Shown: positions 24,960-33,927 of the stretch, piece by piece | Numbering within the stretch: the stretch's first letter is position 1 | Layout of the letters: every line of letters starts with the position of its first letter | From: Bacteroidota bacterium | Lineage (GTDB): Bacteria; Bacteroidota; Bacteroidia; Bacteroidales; Dysgonomonadaceae | NCBI GenBank assembly: GCA_023418255.1 | Contig: JAEZZZ010000109.1 | Span: 1 to 34,098 of the forward strand | DNA: 34,098 bases | Direction of reading: 5' to 3' | Position numbers and translations under genes: made by a program | Notes under the pieces: model-generated | Database searches by the model: none | The model's input: the letters and a program-made list of their open reading frames with translations, nothing else | Told to the model about the DNA's origin: nothing

Positions 24960-25520
24960 TATTCTTACATACATTCTTTGATTTTCTGTTTTATTGTCTT
25001 TTTTCAGTGTATACTCAAGCTCTTGAAAAGCTGCAACAAAAATGACGAGCAACTTCCAGATTGGTTTTGGAATTGAGTTTAGAAAAGCATCGGTTGTGAG
25101 TGTCTTGTACAGGGGAGGGGCTGTTTCCAATCAAAAGATATCTCCCAATGCCTTATCTGATCGAATAGCCTTAGTGTGCAAAAGCGGTTGGTGCCACACC
25201 AAATACCGCTGTAAAAGATTCTAAAGTTACATCTACATCATAAGCACGATTAGGGTTTTGGATTGGCAAAGAATGACAATGGCAAGAAAACGCCGTTGTT
25301 CAAACCCCATTTTGTCCGACATTTACTTCAAAAACACCATTCCACCTGTGAAGGGGTAATCTCTTTATTGATAAAGGGTAGCTTGAATCTCATACTGCTT
25401 TTTTCTCTATCGCTACGCGTTAGAATTTATAAAATACTAAGGTTTTTTTTCTGTTGCGGAATCCGGATTAAAAAAGAGACAAAATATTTAAATCTTCCTT
25501 ATCACTTCATAAATAAGAAA
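24960..25520. other. Long intergenic region, possibly decayed coding sequence
   Basis: About 560 bp between the clpC terminator and the rseC/rnf promoter hold no intact gene. On the - strand short coding-like pieces occur in different frames, for example one ending HSLPIQNPNRAYDVDVTLES followed by FTAVFGVAPTAFAH and a stop at about 25162-25164, and a 21-codon ATG frame (MRFKLPFINKEITPSQVEWC). These may be remains of an old gene broken by frameshifts; I do not recognise the family. Confidence 0.4.
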
Positions 25521-25528
25521 ATAATCCT

Positions 25529-25537
25529 TACTTTTGC
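25529..25537 (+). promoter_or_regulatory. -7 promoter element of the rseC-rnf operon
   Basis: TACTTTTGC matches TAnnTTTGC perfectly, 47 bp before the rseC-like start codon. A -33 TTTG is not evident. Confidence 0.65.
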
Positions 25538-25584
25538 AGACAGAACAAAGAAGAAAAGGTGATTCACAATAATGAAACTGCTTC

Positions 25585-25995
25585 ATGATTGAACACAAAG
25601 GTATTGTTGAGAATATATCCGGAAACCGAATTACCGTTCGAATTTTACAACGTTCTGCCTGCAGTGATTGTCACGCCAAAGAGTTATGCATGGCTGCCGA
25701 CTCGAAAGAAAAGCGTGTCGAAATTATTGATGGCGCAGAAAACTATTCGATAAATGAACCGGTAATCATTCAGGGAAAGGAAAGTATCGGCTATAAAGCT
25801 GTTTTGGTCGCTTTTGTCCTCCCGCTTATTCTTCTCATAACCGTTTTAATCGTTGCCACATCGGTGTGGAAAATGAAAGATTATGGGGCAGCGTTAGTGG
25901 CTATCGTGTCGCTGATACCTTATTATTTGCTGTTAAACCTTTTACGCTATAAAATGGAGAACTCATTTAAATTCACAATTAAAAAAATAAATTAA
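25585..25995 (+). CDS. rseC: RseC/MucC-like SoxR-reducing-system protein
   Basis: A 136-residue inner-membrane protein of the RseC/MucC family. The N-terminal cytoplasmic part begins MIEHKGIVENISGNRITVRI and carries four cysteines in SACSDCHAKELC plus a following stretch. Two membrane helices follow (about 72-95 and 100-118), then a short polar tail. In many bacteria RseC works with Rsx/Rnf electron-transfer complexes, and here it is the first gene of the rnf cluster, 10 bp before rnfB. The gene order rseC-rnfBCDGEA is common in Bacteroidota. Its precise role in this phylum (assembly or redox control of Rnf) is inferred from location. Confidence 0.88.
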   Translation: MIEHKGIVENISGNRITVRILQRSACSDCHAKELCMAADSKEKRVEIIDGAENYSINEPVIIQGKESIGYKAVLVAFVLPLILLITVLIVATSVWKMKDYGAALVAIVSLIPYYLLLNLLRYKMENSFKFTIKKIN

Positions 25996-26005
25996 TGCAA
26001 AAAGT

Positions 26006-26884
26006 ATGAGTGTGTTACTTACTGCTGTCGCCACTCTGGGAGTAATTGGAGCAGCTAGTGCTGCTATATTATACGTTGTGGGACAGAAATTTAAAGTAGA
26101 GGAAGACCCTCGTATCGAAGAGGTTCAAGAAGCACTTCCCGCGGCCAACTGCGGAGGCTGCGGTTTCCCGGGCTGCGCCGCTTTTGCGGGAGCTTGTGTG
26201 AAATCCGAAGACTTGGAAGGACTTTTTTGTCCGGTAGGGGGGCAAGAAACCATGAATCAAGTGGCTGCCATATTGGGGAAAACAGTGGCCGCGTCGGCAA
26301 AAAAACTTGCCGTGGTACGCTGCAACGGAACTTGCGAACATCGTCCCCGAACCAACCTTTACGACGGTGCATCAAACTGCACTATTGCTTCGGCACTATA
26401 CGGCGGCAATACGGGTTGCTCGTTCGGATGCCTGGGGTTGGGCGATTGTGTCGACTCATGCGCTTTTGATGCCATACACATCAATCCCGAAAGGATGCTT
26501 CCCGAAGTGGTAGAAGACAAATGTACAGCTTGTGGCGCATGCGTCAAGGCATGCCCGAAAGATCTTATTGAGTTGCGCAAGCAAGGACCCAAATCGCGCC
26601 GTATTTTTGTAAGTTGCCGAAATCAAGACAAGGGGGGCGTTGCAAAAAAATCGTGTGATGTGGCTTGTATAGGGTGTAGCAAATGCTTTAAAGTATGCCC
26701 ATTTGAAGCCATTACGATAGAAAACAATTTGGCGTACATCGATGACGACAAATGCCGCCTCTGTCGCAAATGCGTGGCGGTATGTCCTACGAGTGCCATT
26801 TGGGAATTGAACTTCCCCGCGCGTAAACCACCCAAAGACCAGGAAGAGACCAAAGAGGCGGTGGCCACAAAAGCCGAAGCCTAA
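26006..26884 (+). CDS. rnfB: Rnf electron transport complex subunit B (ferredoxin-like)
   Basis: A 292-residue iron-sulfur subunit that passes electrons from reduced ferredoxin into the Rnf complex. One N-terminal membrane helix (about 4-26) anchors it. The 4Fe-4S domain NCGGCGFPGC has Cys49, 52, 57 and Cys75 in the classic spacing. A cysteine-rich middle (CNGTC, GCSFGCLGLGDC) follows, then ferredoxin-type CxxCxxCxxxCP motifs (CTACGACVKACP, CIGCSKCFKVCP, CRLCRKCVAVCP). The many clusters and the long C-terminus match Bacteroidota RnfB, which is longer than the proteobacterial form. The start ATG is right before the hydrophobic anchor. Co-transcribed with rseC and rnfC. Confidence 0.96.
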   Translation: MSVLLTAVATLGVIGAASAAILYVVGQKFKVEEDPRIEEVQEALPAANCGGCGFPGCAAFAGACVKSEDLEGLFCPVGGQETMNQVAAILGKTVAASAKKLAVVRCNGTCEHRPRTNLYDGASNCTIASALYGGNTGCSFGCLGLGDCVDSCAFDAIHINPERMLPEVVEDKCTACGACVKACPKDLIELRKQGPKSRRIFVSCRNQDKGGVAKKSCDVACIGCSKCFKVCPFEAITIENNLAYIDDDKCRLCRKCVAVCPTSAIWELNFPARKPPKDQEETKEAVATKAEA

Positions 26885-26957
26885 TCTTTGGATTATGTCT
26901 ATTAAAAAGAAATAGCAGATTGATAAAAATAAACTCTTTTAACGCAGGTTTAAGTAT

Positions 26958-28289
26958 ATGTTAAAAACATTTCGAATGGGTGGAATTCACCCAAAAGAGA
27001 ATAAAATTTCTGCCGGAATGGCAATACAACCTATTGCTCTTCCCGCCCAGGTGGTTATCCCTTTGGCACAGCATATTGGCGCGCCTTGTCAGCCCATTGT
27101 AAAAAAAGGAGATAAAGTAAAGGTGGGAACGCGCATCGGAAAATCGGTAGGATTTGTTTCGGCAAATATACACTCATCGGTTTCCGGAACCGTAATAAAA
27201 ATAGATCAAATCATTGATGCCAGCGGATACAAGCGTGACGCCATATTCATAAAAGTGGAAGGTGACGAATGGGAAGAAAATATCGATTGCTCTGAGACGT
27301 TGCAAAAAGAATGCACCCTTTCACCCAAAGAAATAATAGAGAAAGTGGCCGCCGCAGGCATTGTAGGGATGGGAGGAGCCACATTTCCCACTCACGTGAA
27401 ATTGACACCACCACCCGGCACCAAAGCCGAAGTGCTCATCATAAATGCCGTAGAATGTGAGCCTTATCTCACTTCTGACCATCAGTTGATGATGGAGAAA
27501 GCAGAAGAGATATTTGTCGGCATATCCATTCTAATGAAAGCGTTGAATGTGACAAGGGCTATTGTTGGCATCGAAAACAACAAGAAAGATGCCATCAAAA
27601 AGTTCGAAGAAATTGCGAAAAGCTACCCGAGCATTGATATTATGCCACTAAAAGTGCAATATCCACAAGGTGGCGAAAAGCAACTGATTGATGCCGCCAT
27701 CGGACGCCAAGTGCCCAGCGGAGCTCTTCCGATTGCTGTGGGTGCTGTGGTGCAAAATGTGGGTAGCACGTTCGCCATCTACGAAGCCGTGCAAAAGAAT
27801 AAACCGCTTGTGGAGCGCGTCGTCACTGTAACGGGAAAAGATGTAAAGAAACCGTGCAATGTGCGTGCACGCATCGGTGCTCCGTTGAGCATGTTGATTG
27901 ATCATGCGGGAGGACTTCCCGAGACAACCGGAAAAATCATCAGTGGCGGGCCCATGATGGGAAAGGCATTGATAAATATCGATGTGCCGGTCACAAAAGG
28001 TACTTCGGGTGTCCTGATGATGCGCAGTGCCGAAGCCAAACGCCGCATGATGAAAGATTGCATTCGCTGTGCTAAGTGTGTGAATGTGTGTCCCATGGGA
28101 TTGAATCCCACACTGCTCATGAACTTAACGGAGTATTCCGTCTGGGATAGAGCCGAAAAAAATAGCATTACCGATTGCATCGAGTGTGGCTCGTGCAGTT
28201 ACACCTGTCCGGCAGATCGTCCGTTGCTAGATTACATCCGTCTTGGAAAAGGAAAAGTGATGGGAATTATTCGAGCAAGGAAGAATTAA
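26958..28289 (+). CDS. rnfC: Rnf electron transport complex subunit C (NADH-linked)
   Basis: A 443-residue peripheral subunit that exchanges electrons with NAD(H), related to NuoF. The N-terminus MLKTFRMGGIHPKENK is typical. The nucleotide/FMN-binding region includes VGMGGATFPTHVKL and VECEPYLTSDHQLMME. Two 4Fe-4S motifs lie at the C-terminus: CIRCAKCVNVCP (about 368-379) and CIECGSCSYTCP (about 407-418). It ends soon after, without the long Ala/Lys-rich extension seen in some proteobacterial RnfC. It starts 73 bp after rnfB. A gap of 212 bp to rnfD is unusual within this otherwise tight cluster. Confidence 0.96.
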   Translation: MLKTFRMGGIHPKENKISAGMAIQPIALPAQVVIPLAQHIGAPCQPIVKKGDKVKVGTRIGKSVGFVSANIHSSVSGTVIKIDQIIDASGYKRDAIFIKVEGDEWEENIDCSETLQKECTLSPKEIIEKVAAAGIVGMGGATFPTHVKLTPPPGTKAEVLIINAVECEPYLTSDHQLMMEKAEEIFVGISILMKALNVTRAIVGIENNKKDAIKKFEEIAKSYPSIDIMPLKVQYPQGGEKQLIDAAIGRQVPSGALPIAVGAVVQNVGSTFAIYEAVQKNKPLVERVVTVTGKDVKKPCNVRARIGAPLSMLIDHAGGLPETTGKIISGGPMMGKALINIDVPVTKGTSGVLMMRSAEAKRRMMKDCIRCAKCVNVCPMGLNPTLLMNLTEYSVWDRAEKNSITDCIECGSCSYTCPADRPLLDYIRLGKGKVMGIIRARKN

Positions 28290-28501
28290 GTGGAGATAAA
28301 AAGTTAGTTAAAGAAAAAAAACAATTGCACCCTAAAAAGATGACACATTTTCTAACCAATGATAAAATGAAAATGGCACCCTCTTTTTATTTCACAGAAA
28401 CAGTTCATTTTTTAGATTGCAAAGTAAATACACAGTTATAGCGTGGCAGATGTATCTTAAAATTGCAAAAAAAGTTTTGCCACAAACAAAGAAATAGATG
28501 T
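28290..28501 (+). other. Unusual gap inside the rnf operon
   Basis: A 212-bp A/T-rich spacer between rnfC and rnfD, where other gaps in the cluster are 0-75 bp. It contains GCACCCT twice (28327-28333 and 28375-28381) and an inverted repeat CATTTTC/GAAAATG between them. No strong promoter or terminator was found. Confidence 0.45.
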
Positions 28502-29470
28502 ATGGATAATAAATTTGTTATTTCACCGTCGCCACATGTACATAGTGGGGATTCCATATCCAAAAATATGTACGGCGTGCTTATCGCGCTCATTCCGGCG
28601 TTTCTTGTCGCCGTATATGTCTTTCGAGTCAATGCGCTACTGATAACAGCCTGCTCAGTTCTTTTTTGCATGGCATTCGAATACCTGATTGCTCGCTTCC
28701 TGTTGCGAAAGCAGCCAACTATTTTCGATGGCTCTGCTATCATCACCGGCGTGCTTTTGGCTTTTAATGTGCCATCGAATTTGCCGATATGGATTTTGGC
28801 GTTGGGCGCTCTTTTTGCCATTGGCGTGGCTAAAATGTCGTTTGGAGGTCTGGGAAACAATATTTTCAATCCCGCATTGGCAGGACGTGTTTTTCTGCTG
28901 ATTTCGTTTCCGGCACAAATGACCACATGGCCAATTCCGGCAACTTCTGTTGCTGGTGCGGATGCTGTGAGTGCTGCTACCGTACTTTCCACAATGAAAT
29001 TTCAACCCGAAACATTACCCGCTATGCGTGAAATGTTTTTAGGATTGGAACCCGGTTCGCTTGGCGAGATGAGTGCGTTGGCACTGTTGCTTGGGCTGGC
29101 GTATATGTTGTGGAAAAAAATCATTACCTGGCATATTCCTGTTTCCATCTTAGCTTCGGTGGCTGTTTTTACCGGCGCATTGTATTTCATACATCCCGTT
29201 CCACAATTTAATCCTCTGATTCATCTCTTTTCGGGAGGATTGATGTTGGGAGCCATTTTCATGGCAACCGATTATGTTACATCGCCCATGACCAAAAAAG
29301 GGATGATTGTTTTCGGTGTCGGTATTGGAGTTATAAGCATCTGCATTCGCCTATGGGGTGCCTATCCCGAAGGTGTTTCGTTTGCCATTCTTCTAATGAA
29401 TGCCGCTACGCCACTAATCAATATGTACACAACACCTAAACGATTTGGGGAGGTTATAAAAAATGGCTAA
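28502..29470 (+). CDS. rnfD: Rnf electron transport complex subunit D
   Basis: A 322-residue polytopic membrane subunit holding a covalently bound FMN and probably part of the ion path. The N-terminus MDNKFVISPSPHVHSGDSIS is the family start, so the ATG at 28502 is chosen over an upstream in-frame ATG at 28463. Hydrophobic helices follow. The flavinylation site is probably Thr160 in GADAVSAATVLSTMK. The segments GGLGNNIFNPALAGRVFLL, MATDYVTSPM and the end ATPLINMYTTPKRFG are typical for RnfD/NqrB. The stop overlaps the rnfG start by 8 bp, showing translational coupling. Confidence 0.96.
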   Translation: MDNKFVISPSPHVHSGDSISKNMYGVLIALIPAFLVAVYVFRVNALLITACSVLFCMAFEYLIARFLLRKQPTIFDGSAIITGVLLAFNVPSNLPIWILALGALFAIGVAKMSFGGLGNNIFNPALAGRVFLLISFPAQMTTWPIPATSVAGADAVSAATVLSTMKFQPETLPAMREMFLGLEPGSLGEMSALALLLGLAYMLWKKIITWHIPVSILASVAVFTGALYFIHPVPQFNPLIHLFSGGLMLGAIFMATDYVTSPMTKKGMIVFGVGIGVISICIRLWGAYPEGVSFAILLMNAATPLINMYTTPKRFGEVIKNG

Positions 29471-30131
29471 ATTAAAATCTACATTCATCAATATGTTTCT
29501 GTCGCTGTTCATCATATGTCTCAGCGTGGCATTGTTGTTGGCACAAGTAAACAAAATGACTGCAAAACCCATTGCAGAAGCCAAAGCCCGGAAACTGCAA
29601 AACGCGATTAAAGAGGTGGTGCCGGAATTTGATAATGATCCTGTGAAAGAATCCTTTTCTGTTGCCGATGAACAGGGCGATTCGCTACTGGTCTATCCGG
29701 CAAAAAAAGGCGAGGAGGTTGTTGGATTTGCCATAAAAAGTTATTCAAATAATGGATTTAGCGGTAACATCCAAATCATGGTCGGATTTGACACCGACAG
29801 CAAAATTATAAACTACTCGGTGTTGCAACATGCCGAAACGCCGGGATTGGGCTCAAAAATGGTGTTTTGGTTTAAGGACGACACCAAGCCGCAACAATCC
29901 ATCATTGGCAGAAATCTTTCGCAAGGCACTCTCGCGGTGACTAAAGATGGCGGAAATGTGGATGCTATCACAGCCTCTACCATTTCGTCAAGAGCATTTA
30001 TTGAAGCGGTAAACAGAGCCTATTCCATTTATGTGAAAAACAGTGTTGAACCTCAACACAGTAATGCAGTAGTAGGAGCCACCAAAAAAACTGTCAGTAA
30101 AGAAGAAGAGAAAGGAGGAGCGGGACTATGA
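29463..30131 (+). CDS. rnfG: Rnf electron transport complex subunit G
   Basis: A 222-residue subunit with one N-terminal membrane helix (about 7-28) and an extracytoplasmic FMN-binding domain. The covalent FMN site is TAST (170-173) within VDAITASTISSRAF; Thr173 should carry the flavin through a phosphoester bond attached by ApbE. The Gly of the more common SGAT form is Ala here, a variant expected to be tolerated. HAETPGLGSKM is the second family motif. The tail is Lys/Glu-rich (KKTVSKEEEKGG). It overlaps rnfD by 8 bp and rnfE by 4 bp. Confidence 0.95.
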   Translation: MAKLKSTFINMFLSLFIICLSVALLLAQVNKMTAKPIAEAKARKLQNAIKEVVPEFDNDPVKESFSVADEQGDSLLVYPAKKGEEVVGFAIKSYSNNGFSGNIQIMVGFDTDSKIINYSVLQHAETPGLGSKMVFWFKDDTKPQQSIIGRNLSQGTLAVTKDGGNVDAITASTISSRAFIEAVNRAYSIYVKNSVEPQHSNAVVGATKKTVSKEEEKGGAGL

Positions 30132-30715
30132 ATAAAAATCTGAAAATACTTATAAATGGCATTGTAAAAGAGAATCCGACATTTGTGCTTTTGTTGGGAA
30201 TGTGTCCCACATTGGCAACAACAAGTTCGGCAATAAATGGTATGAGCATGGGACTTGCCACCATGTTTGTACTCATAATGTCCAACATGGTTATTTCGCT
30301 GCTGAAAAACTTAATTCCCGACATGGTGCGCATTCCCGCGTTTATTGTTGTAATTGCAACGTTTGTAACGATTGTCGAAATGGTGATGAACGCCTATGTC
30401 CCTGCTTTGGCAGACAGCTTAGGTATATTCATTCCATTGATTGTAGTAAACTGTATCGTTTTGGGACGAGCCGAATCTTTCGCGTCGAAAAATGGCGTGC
30501 TGCCATCGCTCTTTGATGGTGTGGGTATCGGTTTGGGTTTCATGCTCGCACTGACGCTTTTAGGCGCTACGCGAGAACTTTTGGGTACGGGAAAAATATT
30601 TTCCATCACACTTTATCCCGACTCTTACGGTTCGCTGATATTTGTTTTGGCTCCGGGAGCTTTTATCGCACTCGGATATTTGATAGGCATATTTAATACG
30701 GTTCAGAAAAAATAA
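30128..30715 (+). CDS. rnfE: Rnf electron transport complex subunit E
   Basis: A 195-residue polytopic membrane subunit homologous to RnfA and NqrD. Six hydrophobic helices are visible. Conserved cysteines Cys26 (GMCPTLATT) and Cys109 (VVNCIVLGRAE) are the residues that, with their counterparts in RnfA, hold an intramembrane iron-sulfur centre in this family. NPTFVLLLGMCPTLA and FASKNGV/SLFDGVGIGLGF are family signatures. The ATGA overlap with rnfG means coupled translation. Confidence 0.96.
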   Translation: MNKNLKILINGIVKENPTFVLLLGMCPTLATTSSAINGMSMGLATMFVLIMSNMVISLLKNLIPDMVRIPAFIVVIATFVTIVEMVMNAYVPALADSLGIFIPLIVVNCIVLGRAESFASKNGVLPSLFDGVGIGLGFMLALTLLGATRELLGTGKIFSITLYPDSYGSLIFVLAPGAFIALGYLIGIFNTVQKK

Positions 30716-30742
30716 AAAAAGAAATTTTACAAAGCAGATAAT

Positions 30743-31327
30743 ATGGAATATATTGGAATTATCATTGTCGCAATTTTTGTAAACAACATTGTTTATTCGC
30801 AATTTTTGGGGATTTGTCCCTTTTTAGGGGTCTCTAAAAAAGTAGATACTGCCATTGGAATGGGTGCGGCTGTTACATTTGTGCTTACAATTGCTACCAT
30901 TGTGACCTTTCTATTGCAAAAAGGTGTGTTGGAACCGTTCAGTTTAGGATATTTACAAACCATCACATTCATCTTGGTAATTGCCGCCTTGGTGCAAATG
31001 GTAGAGATTATTTTAAAGAAAGTATCGCCGGCACTATATCAAGCACTGGGCGTTTTCCTTCCGCTGATTACCACAAACTGCGCCATCTTGGGTGTCGCTA
31101 TTTTGGTGATTCAGAAAGATTACAACTTGTTGCAATCGGTGGTGTATGCTATTGCCACATCCATCGGCTTTGCCATCGCGCTTATCATCTTTTCCGGTAT
31201 TCGCGAACAGTTGTCTTTGACAAAAGTTCCCAAATCGATGCAAGGTATTCCCATCGCGCTTATTACCGCCGGACTTATTGCCATGGCGTTTATGGGATTT
31301 TCCGGTATCGATCAGGTATTTAAATAG
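30743..31327 (+). CDS. rnfA: Rnf electron transport complex subunit A
   Basis: A 194-residue polytopic membrane subunit, last of the cluster, paired with RnfE in opposite topology. The start MEYIGIIIVAIFVNNIVYSQ and the cysteines Cys25 (GICPFLGVSKK) and Cys113 (TTNCAILGVA) are conserved in the family. FSGIREQLSLTKVPKSMQGIPIALITAGLIAMAF closes the protein as expected. It starts 27 bp after rnfE. The complex should couple ferredoxin:NAD oxidoreduction to Na+ or H+ movement; which ion cannot be read from the sequence. Confidence 0.96.
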   Translation: MEYIGIIIVAIFVNNIVYSQFLGICPFLGVSKKVDTAIGMGAAVTFVLTIATIVTFLLQKGVLEPFSLGYLQTITFILVIAALVQMVEIILKKVSPALYQALGVFLPLITTNCAILGVAILVIQKDYNLLQSVVYAIATSIGFAIALIIFSGIREQLSLTKVPKSMQGIPIALITAGLIAMAFMGFSGIDQVFK

Positions 31328-31561
31328 GGATTGTTCAGCAAAGTCAGCCATTTTATCGCCACGATATCACAAAGGAGATTTTTTATCAAGCGATGGTAGC
31401 CGTAGCGAAAATGTTTGATTTTATTGGAGATGAGCACGGAGCCGTTATTTGACGCTTCGTGTTTTTTCTTTGATAATGTTAAAAGAAAGGTTAAACCTTA
31501 GCAAAACCTTTCGGTCTGACTAGTAAGAATATGAAGTTACACCATTTAAAACAAAAAAGAA

Positions 31562-32974
31562 ATGAAAACATTAAAATATACTCTTATTTTATCGCTCACA
31601 GCCACTCTCATATCTTGTGGCGCACTTTGGGAAGGCGGAGGATATGCAGATAATCCTTACGGATATGATAGATACGACAGATACGACAGATACGACAGAT
31701 ACGATGAGGATGATGATGAATATTATTACGCCGGAAATCGGAAGCGCATGAGTTTCGATCGATTTTATTCCGAGCTCAGTCCTTATGGTACATGGGTGAA
31801 TAATCATTCGTACGGATATGTTTGGGTTCCTCGTGTCGGACGCGATTTTCATCCCTATGCCACCAATGGATATTGGGCGATGACGGATTACGGAAATACA
31901 TGGGTATCCAATTATTCGTGGGGTTGGGCACCCTTTCATTATGGACGCTGGTTTTATGATGACTACTACGGTTGGACATGGGTTCCCGGATACGAATGGG
32001 CGCCGGCATGGGTATCATGGCGCAGTGGTGGTGGCTATTATGGTTGGGCTCCTATGGGACCACGTAGCAGCATAAGCATTCATGTGAATATTCCCATAAA
32101 TCACTGGGTGTTTTTATCCGATCGGTATATGTATCGCAACAACATGCACCGCTACTATATCGGAGGAAATTACAGACGCAATATTTACAACAATACAACC
32201 ATTATCAACAACACATACGTCTATAATGACAACCGCTATTATAGTGGCCCTACGGCACGAGATTATGAGCGGCAAACAGGACGTCGCGTTGCGGTTCGCA
32301 ACCTCGAAAGAACAGCACACTCGGGCAGATCAACCGTTAGCCGAAATTCGGTTCGCATATATAATCCCGAAACATCGAGCAGCCGCAACGCAACACGGAC
32401 AGTCACCAACAGACGCGAAACAAGTGGCAGAACTTCGACCAATGCCAGAACAGGAAACACCGGGAGAGTACAACAAAGCGACAATACTGGCGTTCGCTCA
32501 ACCAATCGAACATACGATAATTCGCGTACTCGAAATAGTGACAGCTATAACAGCACTGTGAGACAACGCAACCAAAATAGCACGAGGACGACATCGCCAC
32601 AGCGCAACGTCTATTCCACACCCAACCGCACAACGAACAGAAACAGTGAAACTGTCGAACCAACCCAGAGGAGCAATACGACCGTTCGCCAAACATCGAC
32701 ACCAACACAAAGAACAACCACCGTTCGGCAAACTTCAACGCCTACGCGTTCTAACAACTCTTCGGTAAGCACTCGCACCTCTTCATCCACAAGAAACAGC
32801 AGTGCTGTAAGGACAAGCAGAAGCAATCACTCAACAAGTCAAAGTAACTCAACAGTACGCACAAGTTCGCCTACGCAAACAAGGAGCAGTAATGTACGCC
32901 AATCATCGTCTTCACGCAACAGCACGCGAAGTCAAGGGGAAACTCGAACAGCGCGCTCAACTCAACGGAGATAA
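31562..32974 (+). CDS. DUF6600/YXWGXW-type lipoprotein with low-complexity tail
   Basis: A 470-residue predicted lipoprotein (signal peptide ending in LISC, Cys19). A short (YDR)n tract (about 34-48) and an acidic patch follow. The conserved part (about 70-165) is rich in Trp/Tyr/Gly: YGTWVNNHSYGYVWVPRVG, NTWVSNYSWGWAPFHYGRW, GWTWVPGYEWAPAWVSWR, YYGWAPMGP. This fits the DUF6600 or YXWGXW-repeat family of envelope proteins, whose function is not established. From about 240 on, the protein is Ser/Thr/Arg/Asn/Gln-rich with imperfect repeats (TVRQTSTPTQRTTTVRQTST), likely disordered. It is read alone, 234 bp after rnfA; a hairpin (31485-31512) lies in its leader. Outer-membrane location is inferred. 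Confidence 0.82.
   Translation: MKTLKYTLILSLTATLISCGALWEGGGYADNPYGYDRYDRYDRYDRYDEDDDEYYYAGNRKRMSFDRFYSELSPYGTWVNNHSYGYVWVPRVGRDFHPYATNGYWAMTDYGNTWVSNYSWGWAPFHYGRWFYDDYYGWTWVPGYEWAPAWVSWRSGGGYYGWAPMGPRSSISIHVNIPINHWVFLSDRYMYRNNMHRYYIGGNYRRNIYNNTTIINNTYVYNDNRYYSGPTARDYERQTGRRVAVRNLERTAHSGRSTVSRNSVRIYNPETSSSRNATRTVTNRRETSGRTSTNARTGNTGRVQQSDNTGVRSTNRTYDNSRTRNSDSYNSTVRQRNQNSTRTTSPQRNVYSTPNRTTNRNSETVEPTQRSNTTVRQTSTPTQRTTTVRQTSTPTRSNNSSVSTRTSSSTRNSSAVRTSRSNHSTSQSNSTVRTSSPTQTRSSNVRQSSSSRNSTRSQGETRTARSTQRR
31663..31707 (+). repeat. Five 9-bp tandem repeats encoding (YDR)n
   Basis: ATAYGAYAG/ATACGACAG units follow in frame from 31663; three are identical. They encode a YDR tract near the N-terminus of the lipoprotein. 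A run like this can change in copy number by slippage without a frameshift. Confidence 0.85.
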
Positions 32975-33060
32975 ATCATGAGAAGTAACTTCGGTTATGT
33001 TTTCATTCTTTTATACACTTTTTTATCATTGCTGTCCGAGAAACATTATGTTAAAAAAAC

Positions 33061-33090
33061 AGGGCTGAATCCACATGCGGAACCAGCCCT
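33061..33090. terminator. Bidirectional terminator between convergent genes
   Basis: AGGGCTG (33061-33067) pairs with CAGCCCT (33084-33090). A-rich sequence precedes it and T-rich sequence follows, serving the + strand lipoprotein gene and the - strand gene at 33154. Confidence 0.75.
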
Positions 33091-33153
33091 TTATGTTTAA
33101 CTCTGTTTTCTTTTACCACGACGTGTTTGGAGAAAACGCGGGAGAGAGAATTC

Positions 33154-33927
33154 TTAGCCATCGTTTCCTACTGTAAGACTTGCCCTTTTCTTTACCCCAT
33201 CCACAAATTCTATTTCCACCGTCAACGTGTAATTTGAAACGTTAACAGGAGGTATAATCCAGCTAAACTCGGCGCAGGACCTATTGCCCCATCCTGGAAT
33301 TCCCAAGAATTTATAGCGAGAGAAATCAATCTCCGAAAGAGTACCATAAACCATTTCTGATGATGTACCGAAGTCTTTGAAAACATTATTCTTTACAGTT
33401 GTGTAGAATCGGTTGTCAACTTTTTCCAACTCTTTTTCCGTATCAATGTTTAGTGGTTTATACCCGTTCTTAAGAAACTTGTCAGGCGAGAATGTCAGAA
33501 ACAAAAATAAATCGTTAAGAGGTGTTCCCGCGGGATGTTGTGGGTCAATATCCTTATCACATGTAATACTTATTTGAGAAATAGGCTCCGAAAAGTAGCA
33601 TCGAACAGGTAGGGGACCTAAATTGCCACACTCTAATACCTCTTTGTATGAAGTATCTCCGTTTTTTTGCGCCAACTCTTTGAACGTCTCTAAGTCTTGC
33701 CCTCTGGAGTTATGGGATATAATACCGTTATTATTCCACAAAAACCTAATCTCATAGTGATTCTCTTGGTAAGAATCATCTGAAATCAATATAATTTCGC
33801 GCGAAACAGAATACTCTGTAATATAATACCTTAAAACCTCGTCTTCGCATCTATCGATACAACCCGTAAAGATTAACCCAATAAAGAGTAGGTGGAATGT
33901 AAAAAGAAATTGAATATTTTTTTTCAT
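33154..33927 (-). CDS. Predicted lipoprotein of unknown function
   Basis: A 257-residue protein starting MKKNIQFLFTFHLLFIGLIFTGC, a lipoprotein signal with Cys23; the ATG at 33927 is therefore preferred over an in-frame one at 33963. The mature part looks like a beta-rich extracytoplasmic domain (YYITEYSVSREIILISDDSY, SEPISQISITCDKDIDPQHP, PLNDLFLFLTFSPDKFLKNG) ending in an Ig-like stretch (NYTLTVEIEFVDGVKKRASLTV). I do not recognise the family. It converges with the DUF6600-type gene. Nothing recognisable lies in the remaining about 170 bp to the end of the window. Confidence 0.8.
   Translation of the reverse strand: MKKNIQFLFTFHLLFIGLIFTGCIDRCEDEVLRYYITEYSVSREIILISDDSYQENHYEIRFLWNNNGIISHNSRGQDLETFKELAQKNGDTSYKEVLECGNLGPLPVRCYFSEPISQISITCDKDIDPQHPAGTPLNDLFLFLTFSPDKFLKNGYKPLNIDTEKELEKVDNRFYTTVKNNVFKDFGTSSEMVYGTLSEIDFSRYKFLGIPGWGNRSCAEFSWIIPPVNVSNYTLTVEIEFVDGVKKRASLTVGNDG

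Noticed and set aside
25042..25224. 60-codon + strand frame between clpC and rseC
   Set aside because: No recognisable motif, and it overlaps the better coding-like fragments on the other strand.
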